From positions 7,501 through 71,500 of the forward strand of contig JBBDHG010000471.1 in the NCBI GenBank assembly GCA_037951165.1: a DNA stretch of 64,000 nt, in the 5' to 3' direction. Of this stretch, positions 1 to 43,209 are shown piece by piece (within the stretch, counting starts at the first letter, position 1; each line of letters opens with the position of its first letter). Below the pieces are notes generated by a model. The model saw nothing but the letters and a program-made list of their open reading frames with translations. It was not told the origin of the DNA and did not search any database. A program made the translations under genes and the position numbers. The stretch is from Lophius americanus (Eukaryota; Chordata; Actinopteri; Lophiiformes; Lophiidae).

Positions 1-469
1 GCCAAAGAAAAGCTGGATCAGCTGTGGTGAATATCACCCACTGCTGTGCTCCCAGCAGCAACACTGGACCAAACATGACAGACGACCTCCGTCTGCTGAA
101 GGTCAGGCAACACTGTCAGGGCTTCGGTGGTCGTTTCGACTTTATCCTGATGACTGGAAGGTCTGGAATTCATTTCTTCACTAAAAGTCCACAAACAGAA
201 AATCTAAAACTAAATAAATATGTTTGGTGGCGTAGGTGAGCTAAAGCCTGAATTCATAATGAACCCTTTAATGTCCTCACCGAGATACTGCATATTTCAT
301 TTAACGTATTCATTAAATAACTTGGACGCTCTAAATTTATGAGAAATCATTTGATCTAGCATGTTTTTAAATGGTAAAAAAAAAGAATCAGATTCATGGA
401 ATTGTTTCATGATGAAATTACGTATTTTATGGAATAGGACTTTTTATATAGCCATGTTTAATCCCTCCT

Positions 470-540
470 CCTCATTTGATCTGTGGTGTACCGCAAGGCT
501 CCATCCTTGGCCCCTTCCTCTTCAGCACAATCATCCTGCC
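470..540 (+). mobile_element. LINE reverse-transcriptase fragment
   Basis: Reading in frame from base 482 gives CGVPQGSILGPFLFSTIILP. The GVPQGSxLGPxLF core is a hallmark of non-LTR retrotransposon reverse transcriptases such as L2/Maui, CR1 and Rex types. The similarity stops at the hairpin that starts at 541, and no other RT motif is in frame nearby, so this is a truncated relic. The clade cannot be assigned from so short a piece. Confidence 0.55.
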
Positions 541-587
541 CTCGGGTCATTTCAGAATGACCCGAGGGCATTCTGAAATGACCCGAG
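541..587. repeat. Perfect 19-bp inverted repeat with 9-nt spacer
   Basis: The arm CTCGGGTCATTTCAGAATG (541-559) is exactly reverse-complemented at 569-587. The 9-nt spacer (ACCCGAGGG) repeats part of the arm end. It directly abuts the LINE fragment, which suggests a fold-back event at a break or during target-primed insertion. RNA from either strand would form a stable stem. Confidence 0.9.
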
Positions 588-940
588 TTCTAACAACTGA
601 GCAGGACATTAAAGGCTTTTAATTAACATTTAGACGATTTGAAAGTATTAATGATACTATACTACGTCCAAAGGCGAGGAATCCGCCTCTGAATGCCACT
701 ACTGAACATATTTTATGTCGATTCTTTAATCTGTCCAAAGCGGGGCCTAATTCTTCTGTGCTGCAGGAAATGAGTGGGCCGTAATTCCCTGTCAGAACCC
801 AGGCAGGAATCAATGCTCTCATCTGATTCTAGGCAAGAATGTGAATAATTGTCTGCTCAGATACTCGTTTGGGTGCAGGTTCTAGATCAACCACTTCTCT
901 GCTGCTTCTGCTGCTTTACGGATTTTCCTCTTGATTACAG

Positions 941-1084
<144 letters not shown>

Positions 1085-2901
1085 GGGGTTCATTTACTTG
1101 ATTCCAGGCCGCTCAGACGCCCTCAGTTGCCTTGAAGCGTCTCTTAGAATATCTTTATTTTGAACTTCACGCAGAGGAAGTCCAAACACTGACAGTGTAA
1201 ATATTCACTTCTCAGTTCCAATCGATGGATGCGGTGGGAGGAGAAGGGGGGTTCTGTTCGGTATCGAGGCCAGGCCGCCCCTCCGAGGCCTGCTGGATTT
1301 AGAAAACAAAAGCTGTGAGACATTTTTAATCCACCCCCTTTTTTGGATTCCAGACGAGAGCCAAGGAATCGGCCGTTTGTTCAACTTCACTCTGTAAAGA
1401 CTCCATTCCATTCATTATCAGTCCGGACTAAAAGCTCCCAGAACCACATCCCATCCAGGATGACCAGGACGCCGGAGGCCCTGGTTGTTCATCATCCTCC
1501 TTCACAGCACGCTGGAGTTCAGCCAGATCTCTTTTTCAACTGAACTCCAAACGTCTGCACAGCCTCTGCTGTGTTTGTCATCTTCTGAATAATGCATTTC
1601 CTCCTAAGAGTTTTTAATTCTGCTGAAAGGAGATTTGGCTGTCAGGACAGACGGACTGAGAGAAACGCTTCCTGTTACAGGTTCTTCTTCTTCTCCGCGA
1701 TATGAGAAACTTTAAGTGAGTGTGATGATTTCTCAGGCAGCCAGACGCTCAGAAACATCCTGTTCCTCACAAACCTTCTTATTGAGCTACGCTTGTTTCT
1801 TTGTGGGCAGCAGAGGTTTGATGGAGGCCAGCCGCTCTCACCTGGGGATGCATGTTTACCTGTGGGGCGGCGCTGGTCAGAGTAGAACATGATGGTTTTA
1901 ACAGCAACTTTCAACTCCAGATATTAAATCTCAATCCAAATGTTGAAATTCAAATGTACACTGGCGTCAGCGGAAGTACCAAAATAAAAGCTTGATGAAG
2001 GAAAAAAAACCTTCTATACATAGTAAACGATGCCCTTTTAGCACTAAAGCGTTTTCTGATCCGGGTCTGGGTCCGTGCCGAACTTGGAACCGCCCTGGTC
2101 CCTAAGAAGGGGTTCTTAAGAGTAACCAAAAGCTCCTGGGTTAAAAGGAAGAAGCGCTGATGTCACTGAGGGGGCGGGGTTTTACTAGCAAAGCAGAGGT
2201 TTTGTCAGCCATGTTTGAGAAGCCTGAGCGAGCTAACGTCTCGTCAACCCGAAGAACCTTCTTCTTCTGTGGTATGTCTTTAGACCTGCAGCTCCGTTGA
2301 GGTGAGCCAGGCCAACGTGTCATCATGCATGTCCATCAGGCCGCGCTCACTGTTTGGTGGTATCCACCTCTTCATCGATTTAAAGTTGTCCACTGCTTTT
2401 GGTCATGGGGTCATCGGCGTAGTGAAAGGCCTTGATGGTTCTGCTGATTTCCACCGGTCTCTCCATCTCGTCTCGACCCAAGCGGCCTTGGAGACATCGG
2501 CTGATGTTGTGCAGATCGTGGGCGAACATGGCGAAGGGGCGCCGTGACTTAAGACAAATGCATCGTTCTGTCCTGAAGGACCTAAAAACGGATGAACCGT
2601 TCGATAAAGTCAGAGGATTTGGTGCTAAAGCGGCGGCGTTTATCGCCGATAGATGTGGTTCCCTTCATCGAGCTTTTACTTTGGTACTTCCGCTAATGTC
2701 GGTGAAAATTTGCATATTTTGTAAACATTTAGGTCCAACATTCAGATTCAACAAATAGATATAACTCTTAGATTTAGATTTAGCATTTGGAGCTAAACAC
2801 AAAACGTTGTTGAGTTACGTTACTCTTCCATGACATGAACAAACGTTTTTAAGTGAAGGTCTTGACGCCTCCTCTTCCTCTCTGTCTCGCCCTCCAGCCC
2901 T

Positions 2902-33482
<30,581 letters not shown>

Positions 33483-34730
33483 ACCGTCCTGGTACCGGCG
33501 GTTCTGACCTGGACTCAGGATGAGAGATGTTTCAATCGCATGCTCTGAGGACTTTCTGCATGACTGTGAAGGAGTCACATCCTACTTTCTTTGTGTCACG
33601 ACGTAGACCATTATTCTCCACATTCTAATCTTGGATCCAAAAAACAGACTTGACGATAATCTGGGAAACTTTTTTCCGCCACAAAGCTGATTTTCCATAA
33701 TCGTATTCATAGAAATCCGGTCCTTTTTTCTTTTTTTCGATGTTTTTAATGTCAAACCATCTTTTCTCTCGCTCCGCTCCGAACCGGTGGGATCGAGGAG
33801 GAATTATAATGAGGGAGAAAGTTGAATTAATCTTCCGTTCGTCCTCCTTCTTGACACGCTCGCACAAATTCCACTCGGCCCGTTCCCCTCATTACCCGCT
33901 GAGGCCGACGCCCCTCCGTGACGTCACGGCTGCCCGCCTGACAGCAGACACACGTACCTCTCCCTCGCAATAATGCTTCACCTAATGCTTCCGAACATTT
34001 CCAAGTGGTCTTAAAGCTGTCAGGGGTTCTGTGTCCGTCGGCCCGCCTGCAGAGAGCAGAACCCGACCACCGGAACGGTTCTCCCGTGTCCCCGGCTTCA
34101 TCTCTTACTTGCATGTTTGGTGTTGATGGAGCGAACTAAAAGACAAACGTCTGCGGAGGAAACCCTCATCGCTGTGCTCTTCCTCCTTCTCCTGAGGCGT
34201 GACGTTTTCTCTCATTCACTCTGTTTAAGTTGATTGAGAGGTAGCAGTTCTTTTATGTTGTTCGCGGTACCAGATTCCTGTTTCCTGTCATTCTTTCCTC
34301 CGGATCCCCGTTTGACGCGAGATGTAATTAACGGACAGGCTTCGGTGTTGTGGAGATGTTTGCATGGTCACAGAAAATAAAGTCATCAGCGTTTGTTCAA
34401 GCTCCAAATTGCAAATATAAATGATAAATACGTTGATGAGGGTGTTTTCCATGTTTACGGCTCTGATACGGACTGAACCGGCCCGGCTGCTGGTTCTGGT
34501 GTGCTGAATGAGGCTCGCCGGAGACTCCGGTGATGTTCAGGTGTTCACATGGGTCCGGTTCCATTCTCTCTGGGCCCTGTTCTTCTGGAGGTGTGTTTAA
34601 TGCATTCACCTGCATCCATTCTCAGCAGCCCTGATTTCCCGGTGGTTCTGAAGGATCTTTATTAAACCTTTGTTGTTTACATGTGGCTCCGGGGCGATCC
34701 AATAAAGCCGAAGCTGTCACACAGACCTCG
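33483..34730. other. doc2a 3' UTR and start of the intergenic interval
   Basis: The region to about 34.4 kb is presumably doc2a 3' UTR. It has no convincing open frame; the remainder is unique-looking intergenic sequence. Confidence 0.5.
34376..34381 (+). terminator. Candidate doc2a polyadenylation signal AATAAA
   Basis: First canonical AATAAA downstream of the doc2a stop codon, implying a 3' UTR of about 0.9 kb. No competing gene lies between. Position is inferred from the hexamer alone. Confidence 0.5.
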
Positions 34731-34799
34731 GCCTCCTCCTCCTCCTCCTCCTCCTCCTCCTCCTCCTCCTCCTCCTCCTCCTCCTCCTCCTCCTCCTCT
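34731..34799. repeat. (CCT)n microsatellite, about 23 units
   Basis: A pure run; poly-Glu open frames on the minus strand are artefacts. Confidence 0.97.
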
Positions 34800-35734
34800 A
34801 GAGGCACTTGAGCGAGGGAAGAGCACCGAGGCACCGATGAAGAACTGACCCTTTATGCAAACTGTAAATCCATGAAACCGGGCCCAGCTGGTGTTGGTTC
34901 CATGAAAAGAATGATAGACTCTTCCTCAAACAGTTTTATGACAATACCGATAAATCTCTCTAAATACTTGATGTTGAAATATAAATGTAACTTTAAGTGT
35001 TTGACGAGATTCTAATTTATGAACTTCTTCTTGGTTTTATTTGGAGCGCTTTGATGTCCCGCCAGAAAATATGAAAATAAATATTACACATAAAATAACA
35101 GAATCACGTTATTATGTGATACTGATATATATATATATATATTTATATATATTTATATATATTTGTATTTGGCTTTATTTATTTCCAACATGGCAGCAAA
35201 GCACTTCTGTAGTTTGAGGAAGATGAGGGTCACATTATTGACAGAACATCACTAAACTTTACAAATCTGAAATTCACCCGAGACACGTCCACGAATCGTG
35301 TTACAGAACCGCTTATCCCAGACCATCAAGAAGGCGAGTGTCTTTTCCCAGCAGACACTGGGAGAGAGGCGGGCCACATCAGGGAAAGGTCACCACTTCA
35401 TCACTGAGGTCGGACGCTCACACCTACGGATGACTTGGTCCAGTTTACCCAACATGGTGTCTGGAGGGAACCAACACCGACACGGGGAGAACTTTCAATA
35501 TCCACACAAAGTTCCGGATCAGCACCCAGAACTTATTGCTGTGAGGCGAGCGGCACCAATTCTTTTCCTGTGTCTGATAAAAGCAATACAGAAAAATGTC
35601 CTTGTCCTGCAGGCCAGCAGGATGTTTGTAGACAATCATATTCTACCTGGATCTCAGACGTGGCCCGCTGGACCCAGACGGATTATTACGCATTTTCCTG
35701 TCGGTTCTGGGCCAGAGAAAGGGTATTTCCCTGG

Positions 35735-36075
35735 AAAGCCCCTAATCTCCTGCGTTGTACAAACAATCCCCCTGATTGAACTCCTCACATTAAATGTGGA
35801 GTGATGTCTGAAAAACAGTCACCCGTACTAAAGCTCCCCCTAGTGAGTGAAATATGAACTATTAGACTCAAATATGACAAACACAAGAAAGAGCCACTGG
35901 AGTCGCTTCACATGACACACATTTGGAATCAATCGGACCAACGGTTGAGAAATCATGGTCCAAAAATAATCCCAAAACATACCACTGACCTTTCCCAAAA
36001 TCAATCCAGTTCTTCCTCACTCTAAGGTCTATGTGGTATAAAATTGGAAATATTATCCATGAAAGTGTTTTTGAG
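35735..36075 (+). mobile_element. Dispersed repeat family copy, plus strand, nearly complete without arrays
   Basis: GCCCCTAATCTCCTGCGTTG, CCCCCTGATTGAACTCC, CACATTAAATGTGGAG, AAGCTCCCCCTAGTGAGTGAA, ATATGAACTATTAGACTC, GAATCAATCGGACCAACGG, CCAAAATCAATCCAGTTC and TTCCTCACTCTAAGGTCTATG. It is a useful reference for the element in its unexpanded form. Confidence 0.75.
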
Positions 36076-36659
36076 TAGACGTCTTCTTCACCCTACGCCT
36101 CCAGGAAGGCCAAAGCTGACGGGCTTGTCCTGGACCAGGAGGACCAGATTTTTTAGTCTACAGAGGAAGATTAATAGTCCGACCCGCTCCAGCTGCTTTA
36201 ACTGCACTTCATTTGTGGTTATTACTATTATTATTATTCTCTGTTTTAGTTAACGAGGGACCGGACAGGAAAGGCCCTCGGGGTGGATGGGAGAAGGAAA
36301 GTGGGAAGAAATGGAAAAAAACAACGAGAGGTTTCAGAAACACTTTCATCCTAACAAGTAAAAAGTCGAGACCCTTTGATTTGTTGAACGATGTGGAGAT
36401 CCAGAGAAAGACGGTCCTGGTCCACAGTTCCACAGGTGCTCCATCACCTTCCTCACGGCCCTGGAGCATTAACTGATATCAGCTGCACCTTTCCAGGTAA
36501 CTTCGTCCATCAACTCACTGACACACCTGCATCCTCAGCTTCGTCATCACCTCATCATCATCCTCATCAGCTGCTGTCTTTAACTAGAACCTTCTCCATC
36601 CATGTAGTTCTTGCATGCTGCAGGTTCGCGCGCCCTCCACCTCCCCAGCTCCACCTATT

Positions 36660-36895
36660 CCTCAAAGATCCATCAGTTTCATCACTCATCGTCCTCAGCA
36701 GAGTCATCAGCCGCCGCCACCACCACCAGTATCCAGATTCCAGAGGGAGGATATTCCTGCTGCTCATGTAAGAGACCCTTCAATCCATCAGTTTGGTCAT
36801 TCATCAGCCACAGCAGAATCATCAGCCACCACCACCACCAGTATCCAGATTCCAGAGGGGGGATCTTCCTCCTGCTGCTCATGTGAGAGACCCTT
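36660..36895 (+). repeat. Tandem duplication, period about 112 bp, two copies
   Basis: Both copies contain a CATCAGTTT..TCA segment, CCACCACCACCAGTATCCAG and ATTCCAGAGGG, ending in GAGAGACCCTTCAATC. Copies have diverged by short indels. Open frames on both strands reflect the CAC/TCA-rich composition, not a gene. Confidence 0.85.
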
Positions 36896-36899
36896 CAAT

Positions 36900-37914
36900 C
36901 ATCATCTCCATGAAGAGTCTGAGCGCCGAAGACTTTCTAATAGACTCATTATCTCACATCTGCCGTTGGAATAAATCATTTATCTTTCTCACATCTCCTC
37001 TCCGATCGAACTGAAGGGACGAAGAGTTTGAAGGCAGGATTAATTTCTCCTCCTGGATCTAAATGATGCCACAGAGATCCAGCCGGTGATAATGTTTAAT
37101 GAAATTCAAATCACCAACAGTCGCCGCTGCTGCAGCGACGTCTCCCAGGAGGATTCATCAGACCGTGACTGCATGAGATGATCGTAGGAGAAGATAAAAG
37201 GAACCTGAAAAAAGAAAAGAATGAATTCGCCTGGAAGGAATTCTTCTAAAATCCAACGTTTGATCTTCAGCCTGTAAAACCTCCAACATTTATCAAAGCC
37301 AGGTTTTGTCCTCAGGTGCCACCAGGGTGAGAAAAGAGTAAGTCAGAGTAATAATGGCAGACGCTGATCGCTGGAAATGCTACCATAGTTACGAGAAGAA
37401 ACAAATGTATGACAACACTGTAAAAAAATCAGCTATCCAAATTATGTTTGGATTATTCAACACATTAGTAGATACAGTGAATTATTCTAAATCAGGAAAC
37501 AATTAATATCTTCATGTTTTCGCTGCCAAAGTCTTTAAAATACATAATTTTACAGTGGAAAAGCCACTTTTTGTAAAATTATTGGGAAACAAATACTTAC
37601 AAACAGGTAAATTACAATGAAAGAATTCTGTCTGAATTTATATTATAAAACTTTAACCTCGGAGCACGTTAAAAATAAAGTGTATATTTGTGCAAAACTG
37701 TTGATTTCAAGTAAATTTCAAAAATAAGAAACGGTTTGAATTTATTGAGATTTAACTCCATTTGTTAATATTCTGGTAAACAGAGATATTTTCACAGTGT
37801 CTCTGTTTTTGACATCATTTATATGTTTTATGTCTTTTACATGGTCACCATCTTTTTTACAGTGTAGATTTAATAATGATGGGGTAAACAGGCAGAAATA
37901 CATTTAGAGTTATA
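36900..37914. other. Intergenic sequence, doc2a-prrt2 interval
   Basis: AT-rich, without recognisable gene or repeat apart from the onset of the 13-bp array. Confidence 0.5.
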
Positions 37915-39530
37915 CATTAACATTATTTATAAACATCATATATAAACATTATTTATGAACATTATTTATGAACATTATTTATAAACATTATTTATGAACA
38001 TTATTTATGAACATTATTTATAAACATTATTTATGAACATTATTTATGAACATCATATATAAACATTATTTATGAACATTATTTATAAACATTATTTATG
38101 AACATTATTTATGAACATCATATATAAACATTATTTATGAACATTATTTATGAACATTATTTATGAACATTATTTATAAACATTATTTATGAACATTATT
38201 TATGAACATCATATATAAACATTATTTATGAACATTATTTATGAACATTATTTATGAACATTATTTATGAACATTATTTATAAACATTATTTATGAACAT
38301 TATTTATGAACATTATTTATAAACATTATTTATGAACATTATTTATGAACATTATTTATAAACATTATTTATGAACATTATTTATGAACATCATATATAA
38401 ACATTATTTATGAACATTATTTATGAACATTATTTATAAACATTATTTATAAACATTATTTATAAACATCATATATAAACATTATTTATAAACATTATTT
38501 ATAAACATCATATATAAACATTATTTATGAACATCATATATAAACATTATTTATGAACATTATTTATGAACATTATTTATAAACATTATTTATGAACATT
38601 ATTTATAAACATCATATATAAACATTATTTATGAACATTATTTATGAACATTATTTATAAACATTATTTATGAACATTATTTATAAACAATATTTATGAA
38701 CATTATTTATAAACATTATTTATAAACATCATATATAAACATTATTTATGAACATCATATATAAACATTATTTATGAACATTATTTATGAACATTATTTA
38801 TAAACATTATTTATGAACATTATTTATAAACATCATATATAAACATTATTTATGAACATTATTTATAAACATTATTTATGAACATTATTTATAAACATCA
38901 TATATAAACATTATTTATGAACATTATTTATGAACATTATTTATAAACATTATTTATGAACATTATTTATGAACATTATTTATGAACATCATATATAAAC
39001 ATTATTTATGAACATTATTTATAAACATTATTTATGAACATTATTTATAAACATTATTTATGAACATTATTTATGAACATTATTTATGAACATCATATAT
39101 AAACATTATTTATGAACATTATTTATAAACATTATTTATGAACATTATTTATAAACATTATTTATGAACATTATTTATGAACATTATTTATGAACATCAT
39201 ATATAAACATTATTTATGAACATTATTTATAAACATTATTTATGAACATTATTTATGAACATTATTTATGAACATTATTTATGAACATTATTTATAAACA
39301 TTATTTATGAACATTATTTATAAACATCATATATAAACATTATTTATGAACATTATTTATGAACATTATTTATGAACATTATTTATGAACATTATTTATA
39401 AACATCAAATATAAACATTATTTATGAACATCATATATAAACATTATTTATGAACATTATTTATGAACATTATTTATAAACATTATTTATGAACATTATT
39501 TATAAACATTATATATAAACATTATTTATC
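37915..39530. repeat. 13-bp minisatellite AACATTATTTATG, about 124 units
   Basis: Units of 13 bp in three main variants: AACATTATTTATG, AACATTATTTATA and AACATCATATATA. The ATCATATATA variant recurs every 5 to 11 units, giving an irregular higher-order structure. Every junction with a TATA-type unit creates ATAAACA, a forkhead-core sequence. No long open frames, because TAA and TGA recur. Confidence 0.97.
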
Positions 39531-39817
39531 ATATAGGAACATTATCTTGATGGTGGGATGGATCAGCATCCACGAGTGCCTGTGGACGGCATTCCCGCGG
39601 TTCTGATCCGGATAGCTGTCGGTACCGTATGAGGAGAAAAGCGGGGCTGTGCTGCCCTCTGATGTCCGTGTTGTCTCACGCTCAGAACCGGAGGTTCTTC
39701 TCTCCACCAGGAGGCCGGGAGGTCTTTATGAGAAAATGAATAATTCATCATGCGTTTGTCTCATTTTAGAGGCGATGGACTTCATGGAGAACCGGTTACA
39801 GCATGAATTATTCATCC

Positions 39818-40070
39818 AGCAGTGGTGGGCACAGATCCTTCACAGGGAGAGGTTGTTGGTTCAAATTCATCTGCAGCCTTTATCTGTGCTGAGCGATTCA
39901 TGTTGGCTCCCTGCTGGGGCTGAAACCTCCCACGGTCCACAAACACACCAAACAAGTGAAGTGGGGACGTGAAAATGTCCTGGAGTGAGAAGCAGACGGA
40001 ACATCTGCCTCTGTGACTGTCAGCTGGGACAGGATCCAGCCTCCTGTGACCCTGTATGGGTTAAATGGTA
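39818..40070 (+). mobile_element. tRNA-derived SINE (degraded)
   Basis: A box B-like GGTTCAAATTCATC follows a CAGTGGTGGGCAC A-box-like segment. After that come GATTCATGTTGGCTCCCTGC, CTGAAACCTCCCACGGTCC and the tail GTCAGCTGGGACAGGATCC / AGCCTCCTGTGACCCTGTAT. This order is that of the common teleost SINE whose tail ends CCAGCCCCCTGTGACCCT. It is diverged and lacks a clean tRNA head. Confidence 0.7.
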
Positions 40071-40089
40071 ACACAAAATACATGTTATA

Positions 40090-41515
40090 TTTATGGGTGG
40101 ATGTATATATGGGTGGGTGGATGTATATATGGGTGGATGTATATATGGGTGGATGTATATATGGGTGGGTGGATGTATATATGGGTGGATGTATATATGG
40201 GTGGATGTATATATGGGTGGGTGGATGTATATATGGGTGGATGTATATATGGGTGGATGTATATATGGGTGGGTGGATGTATATATGGGTGGATGGATAG
40301 ATGGTTGGGTGGATGTATATATGGGTGGGTGGATGTATATATGGGTGGATGTATATATGGGTGGGTGGATGTATATATGGGTGGATGTATATATGGGTGG
40401 ATGTATATATGGGTGGATGTATATATGGGTGGATGTATATATGGGTGGGTGGATAGATGGTTGGGTGGATGTATATATGGGTGGGTGGATGTATATATGG
40501 GTGGATGTATATATGGGTGGGTGGATGTATATATGGGTGGATGTATATATGGATGGATGTATATATGGGTGGGTGGATAGATGGTTGGGTGGATGTATAT
40601 ATGGGTGGATGTATATATGGGTGGATGTATATATGGGTGGATGTATATATGGGTGGGTGGATGTATATATGGGTGGGTGGATGTATATATGGGTGGATGT
40701 ATATATGGGTGGATGTATATATGGGTGGATGTATATATGGGTGGGTGGATGTATATATGGCTGGATGTATATATGGGTGGGTGTATATATGGGTGGATGT
40801 ATATATGGGTGGGTGGATGTATATATGGGTGGGTGGATGTATATATGGGTGGATGTATATATGGGTGGGTGGATGTATATATGGGTGGATGTATATATGG
40901 GTGGATGTATATATGGGTGGATGTATATATGGGTGGGTGGATGTATATATGGCTGGATGTATATATGGGTGGGTGTATATATGGGTGGATGTATATATGG
41001 GTGGGTGGATGTATATATGGGTGGGTGTATATATGGGTGGATGTATATATGGGTGGGTGGATGTATATATGGGTGGATGTATAGATGGGTGGATGTATAT
41101 ATGGGTGGGTGTATATATGGGTGGGTGGATGTATACATGGGTGGGTGGATGTATATATGGGTGGGTGTATATATGGGTGGGTGGATGTATACATGGGTGG
41201 GTGGATGTATATATGGGTGGATGTATATATGGGTGGGTGGATGTATATATGGGTGGATGTATATATGGGTGGGTGGATGTATACATGGGTGGGTGGATGT
41301 ATATATGGGTGGATGTATATATGGGTGGGTGGATGTATATATGGGTGGATGTATACATGGGTGGGTGGATGTATATATGGGTGGATGTATATATGGGTGG
41401 GTGGATGTATATATGGGTGGATGTATATATGGGTGGGTGGATGTATATATGGGTGGGTGGATGTATATATGGGTGGATGTATATATGGGTGGGTGGATGT
41501 ATATATGGGTGGATG
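40090..41515. repeat. 16/20-bp minisatellite, unit GGGTGGATGTATATAT with optional GGGT insertion
   Basis: About 80 units alternating 16-bp (GGGTGGATGTATATAT) and 20-bp (GGGTGGGTGGATGTATATAT) forms, with rare GATGGTTG, GGCTGG and TATACATG variants. Neither strand contains stops in several frames, so spurious open frames up to 492 codons arise on both strands. It starts directly at the SINE 3' tail. Confidence 0.98.
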
Positions 41516-41519
41516 ATTA

Positions 41520-42414
41520 TTCATGTTATGGTCAAACCTCCTGAGGCGTCGGGTCACATGTTTCATCATGTTTCGACAGGAAAGAATTATTCAATGATGT
41601 CGTCGGTTATATTCAGTTGTGAAAAATCTTTTGTTCACTATTTCCACCTTTGCCACCTTTTGGAAAATAAAAGCTTTCATTGAGTTACTCAGCATGAATG
41701 TTCACTGGGAGTTCTTTTCTTACGGCCCGAGCTCTCGTGACGAGTGAGTCGGGTTCTCTCGGAGCAGCATGGCCGCCGGTCAGAGTTCACGCCGTGACGG
41801 CTGACTGTCTACGCGAGCTGACAGGACGCTCATGATGCGTCCACACGCACCAACATCACCCGCGGCCTCTGTGTTTATGTGACCTGGATTATTCCTGACC
41901 CACTTACAGCATCGGGATGTGACCCCGTCTCATGTGCTGGTCCTGGTCCAAACCCCACTTGGACACACGGGAGTTAGTCGGAGTTAGAAATAAGCTTAAC
42001 CTTCATTTCCTCTCGCCATTCTGCAGCTATTGTGGAATTCTGTGGGAGTTCCTTGGTGAAAATGTTCTCCATTGAATGTGCTGACTTCACGTTTTATCGG
42101 CCTGTAGAGTCTGGCATGTGAGCGGAGAGCTCTTCATCTTTTATCCAGCCGCTGACGTTACGCTCGTCATCATTAACTTGTGACATTTCAGCACTAATTA
42201 TCTCCCAGCTCATAATATGGTACTTGACTGCTGCAGCATGCTAATTAAACCAGCAGCTAATGATTAATGCCATTATTCATTAACCTCTTATCTCCATTAG
42301 CCGTTTAAACATCAGGTCTGAAAAACATCAGAGTCATAGTCATCTAGTCATAACTAGAAAAAGTACTCAGTCGGTTCAAGCCTCCACCAAGGTCCAACAG
42401 AACCCAACGTTTAA
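41520..42414. other. Intergenic sequence, doc2a-prrt2 interval
   Basis: No gene, RNA or strong repeat recognised. Confidence 0.5.
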
Positions 42415-42690
42415 GAACGATTCATGCAGATTCCTCCATGATTGTCTTTGTTGTTGCCAGCCTCTAAATCTACCGACAACTCCCAACAAACTCTTTGGGC
42501 ATCTCTCAGATACTCTGTAGTCGCCCGTCTCCTAAGCCTTCCACTTCAGCGTCCCCGTTCAGCCCACTGAGTGCCCAGCTTCAGCCCCAAAGGAACATCA
42601 AAGGACTCAAAGGAATTCTTCAAACTGAGCCCCAAGCTCCACCCCCAGGAAAAACATCAAAGGATCGAAGGCAACAATAGCCACATTGTG
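42415..42690 (+). repeat. Dispersed repeat, copy 2 (paralogue at 12.96 kb)
   Basis: Shares the ordered blocks CATGCAGATTCCT, GCCAGCCTCTAAATCTAC, AGATACTCTGTAG, CCACTTCAGCGTCC, CCCAAAGGAACATCAAAGG and GGCAACAATAGCCACAT with copy 1. The AAAGGAACATCAAAGG-type motif is itself repeated. Here no minisatellite follows. Confidence 0.65.
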
Positions 42691-43149
42691 TTATCACTAC
42701 TCCACACGGCTTATTGTTTTATTTTGTATTATTTTAAATGCTGCAAAAGATATAACGTCACCAAACATTATCTTTTCCAGGATACGCCAAAACCTACATC
42801 TGGGTAAAATTTCCTGAAATCCCTCCAGAAGTTTTTATGTGATGCTGCTCACAAACAAACACAACTCCCTGGTTGTGTTTTTGTAATTACTCCCAGCTAA
42901 TTAAAGACGACCTTCATCACAGTGTTTCCACGGTTACGTCTGTCTATGTTTGTTTCGTTCCCATCAGCCTCAGCCTCGCTCATTAGAGAAAGTTGGCATT
43001 CCATCAGACTAAACTATCAGGCTTACAAAGATGGTTCCAGAAGAAAAAGAAAGTCCAGAAGTTTATCATCACTCACTGATTCTGGCCGTGATGGCAGACA
43101 CCGAGCTCTGAGCACTGCGGCGCCACAGCGCCGCCAAACCTTATGACGT

Positions 43150-43208
43150 AATGTTACTTAAATGACTCAAACAATGACTCAAACAATGACTCAAACAATG
43201 ACTCAAAC
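43150..43208 (+). repeat. 12-bp tandem repeat AATGACTCAAAC
   Basis: About five units. Each carries TGACTCA, an AP-1 consensus, as does the 59-bp array. Confidence 0.9.
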
Positions 43209-43209
43209 A

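Noticed and set aside
36391..37014. Overlapping ORFs on both strands at 36.4-37.0 kb
   Set aside because: Produced by a 112-bp tandem duplication of CAC/TCA-rich sequence; no conserved motif.
37915..39530. CRISPR-like regular repeats
   Set aside because: The repeats are contiguous without unique spacers and the context is a vertebrate genome; this is a minisatellite. The same applies to the 20-bp array at 19.1-20.9 kb.
40091..41569. Open reading frames of 483-492 codons on both strands (His-Pro-Pro-Ile-Tyr and Gly-Gly-Cys-Ile-Tyr repeats)
   Set aside because: They are a direct consequence of a stop-free minisatellite unit. Mirrored open frames on the opposite strand and the lack of any unique domain or splice context argue against a gene.
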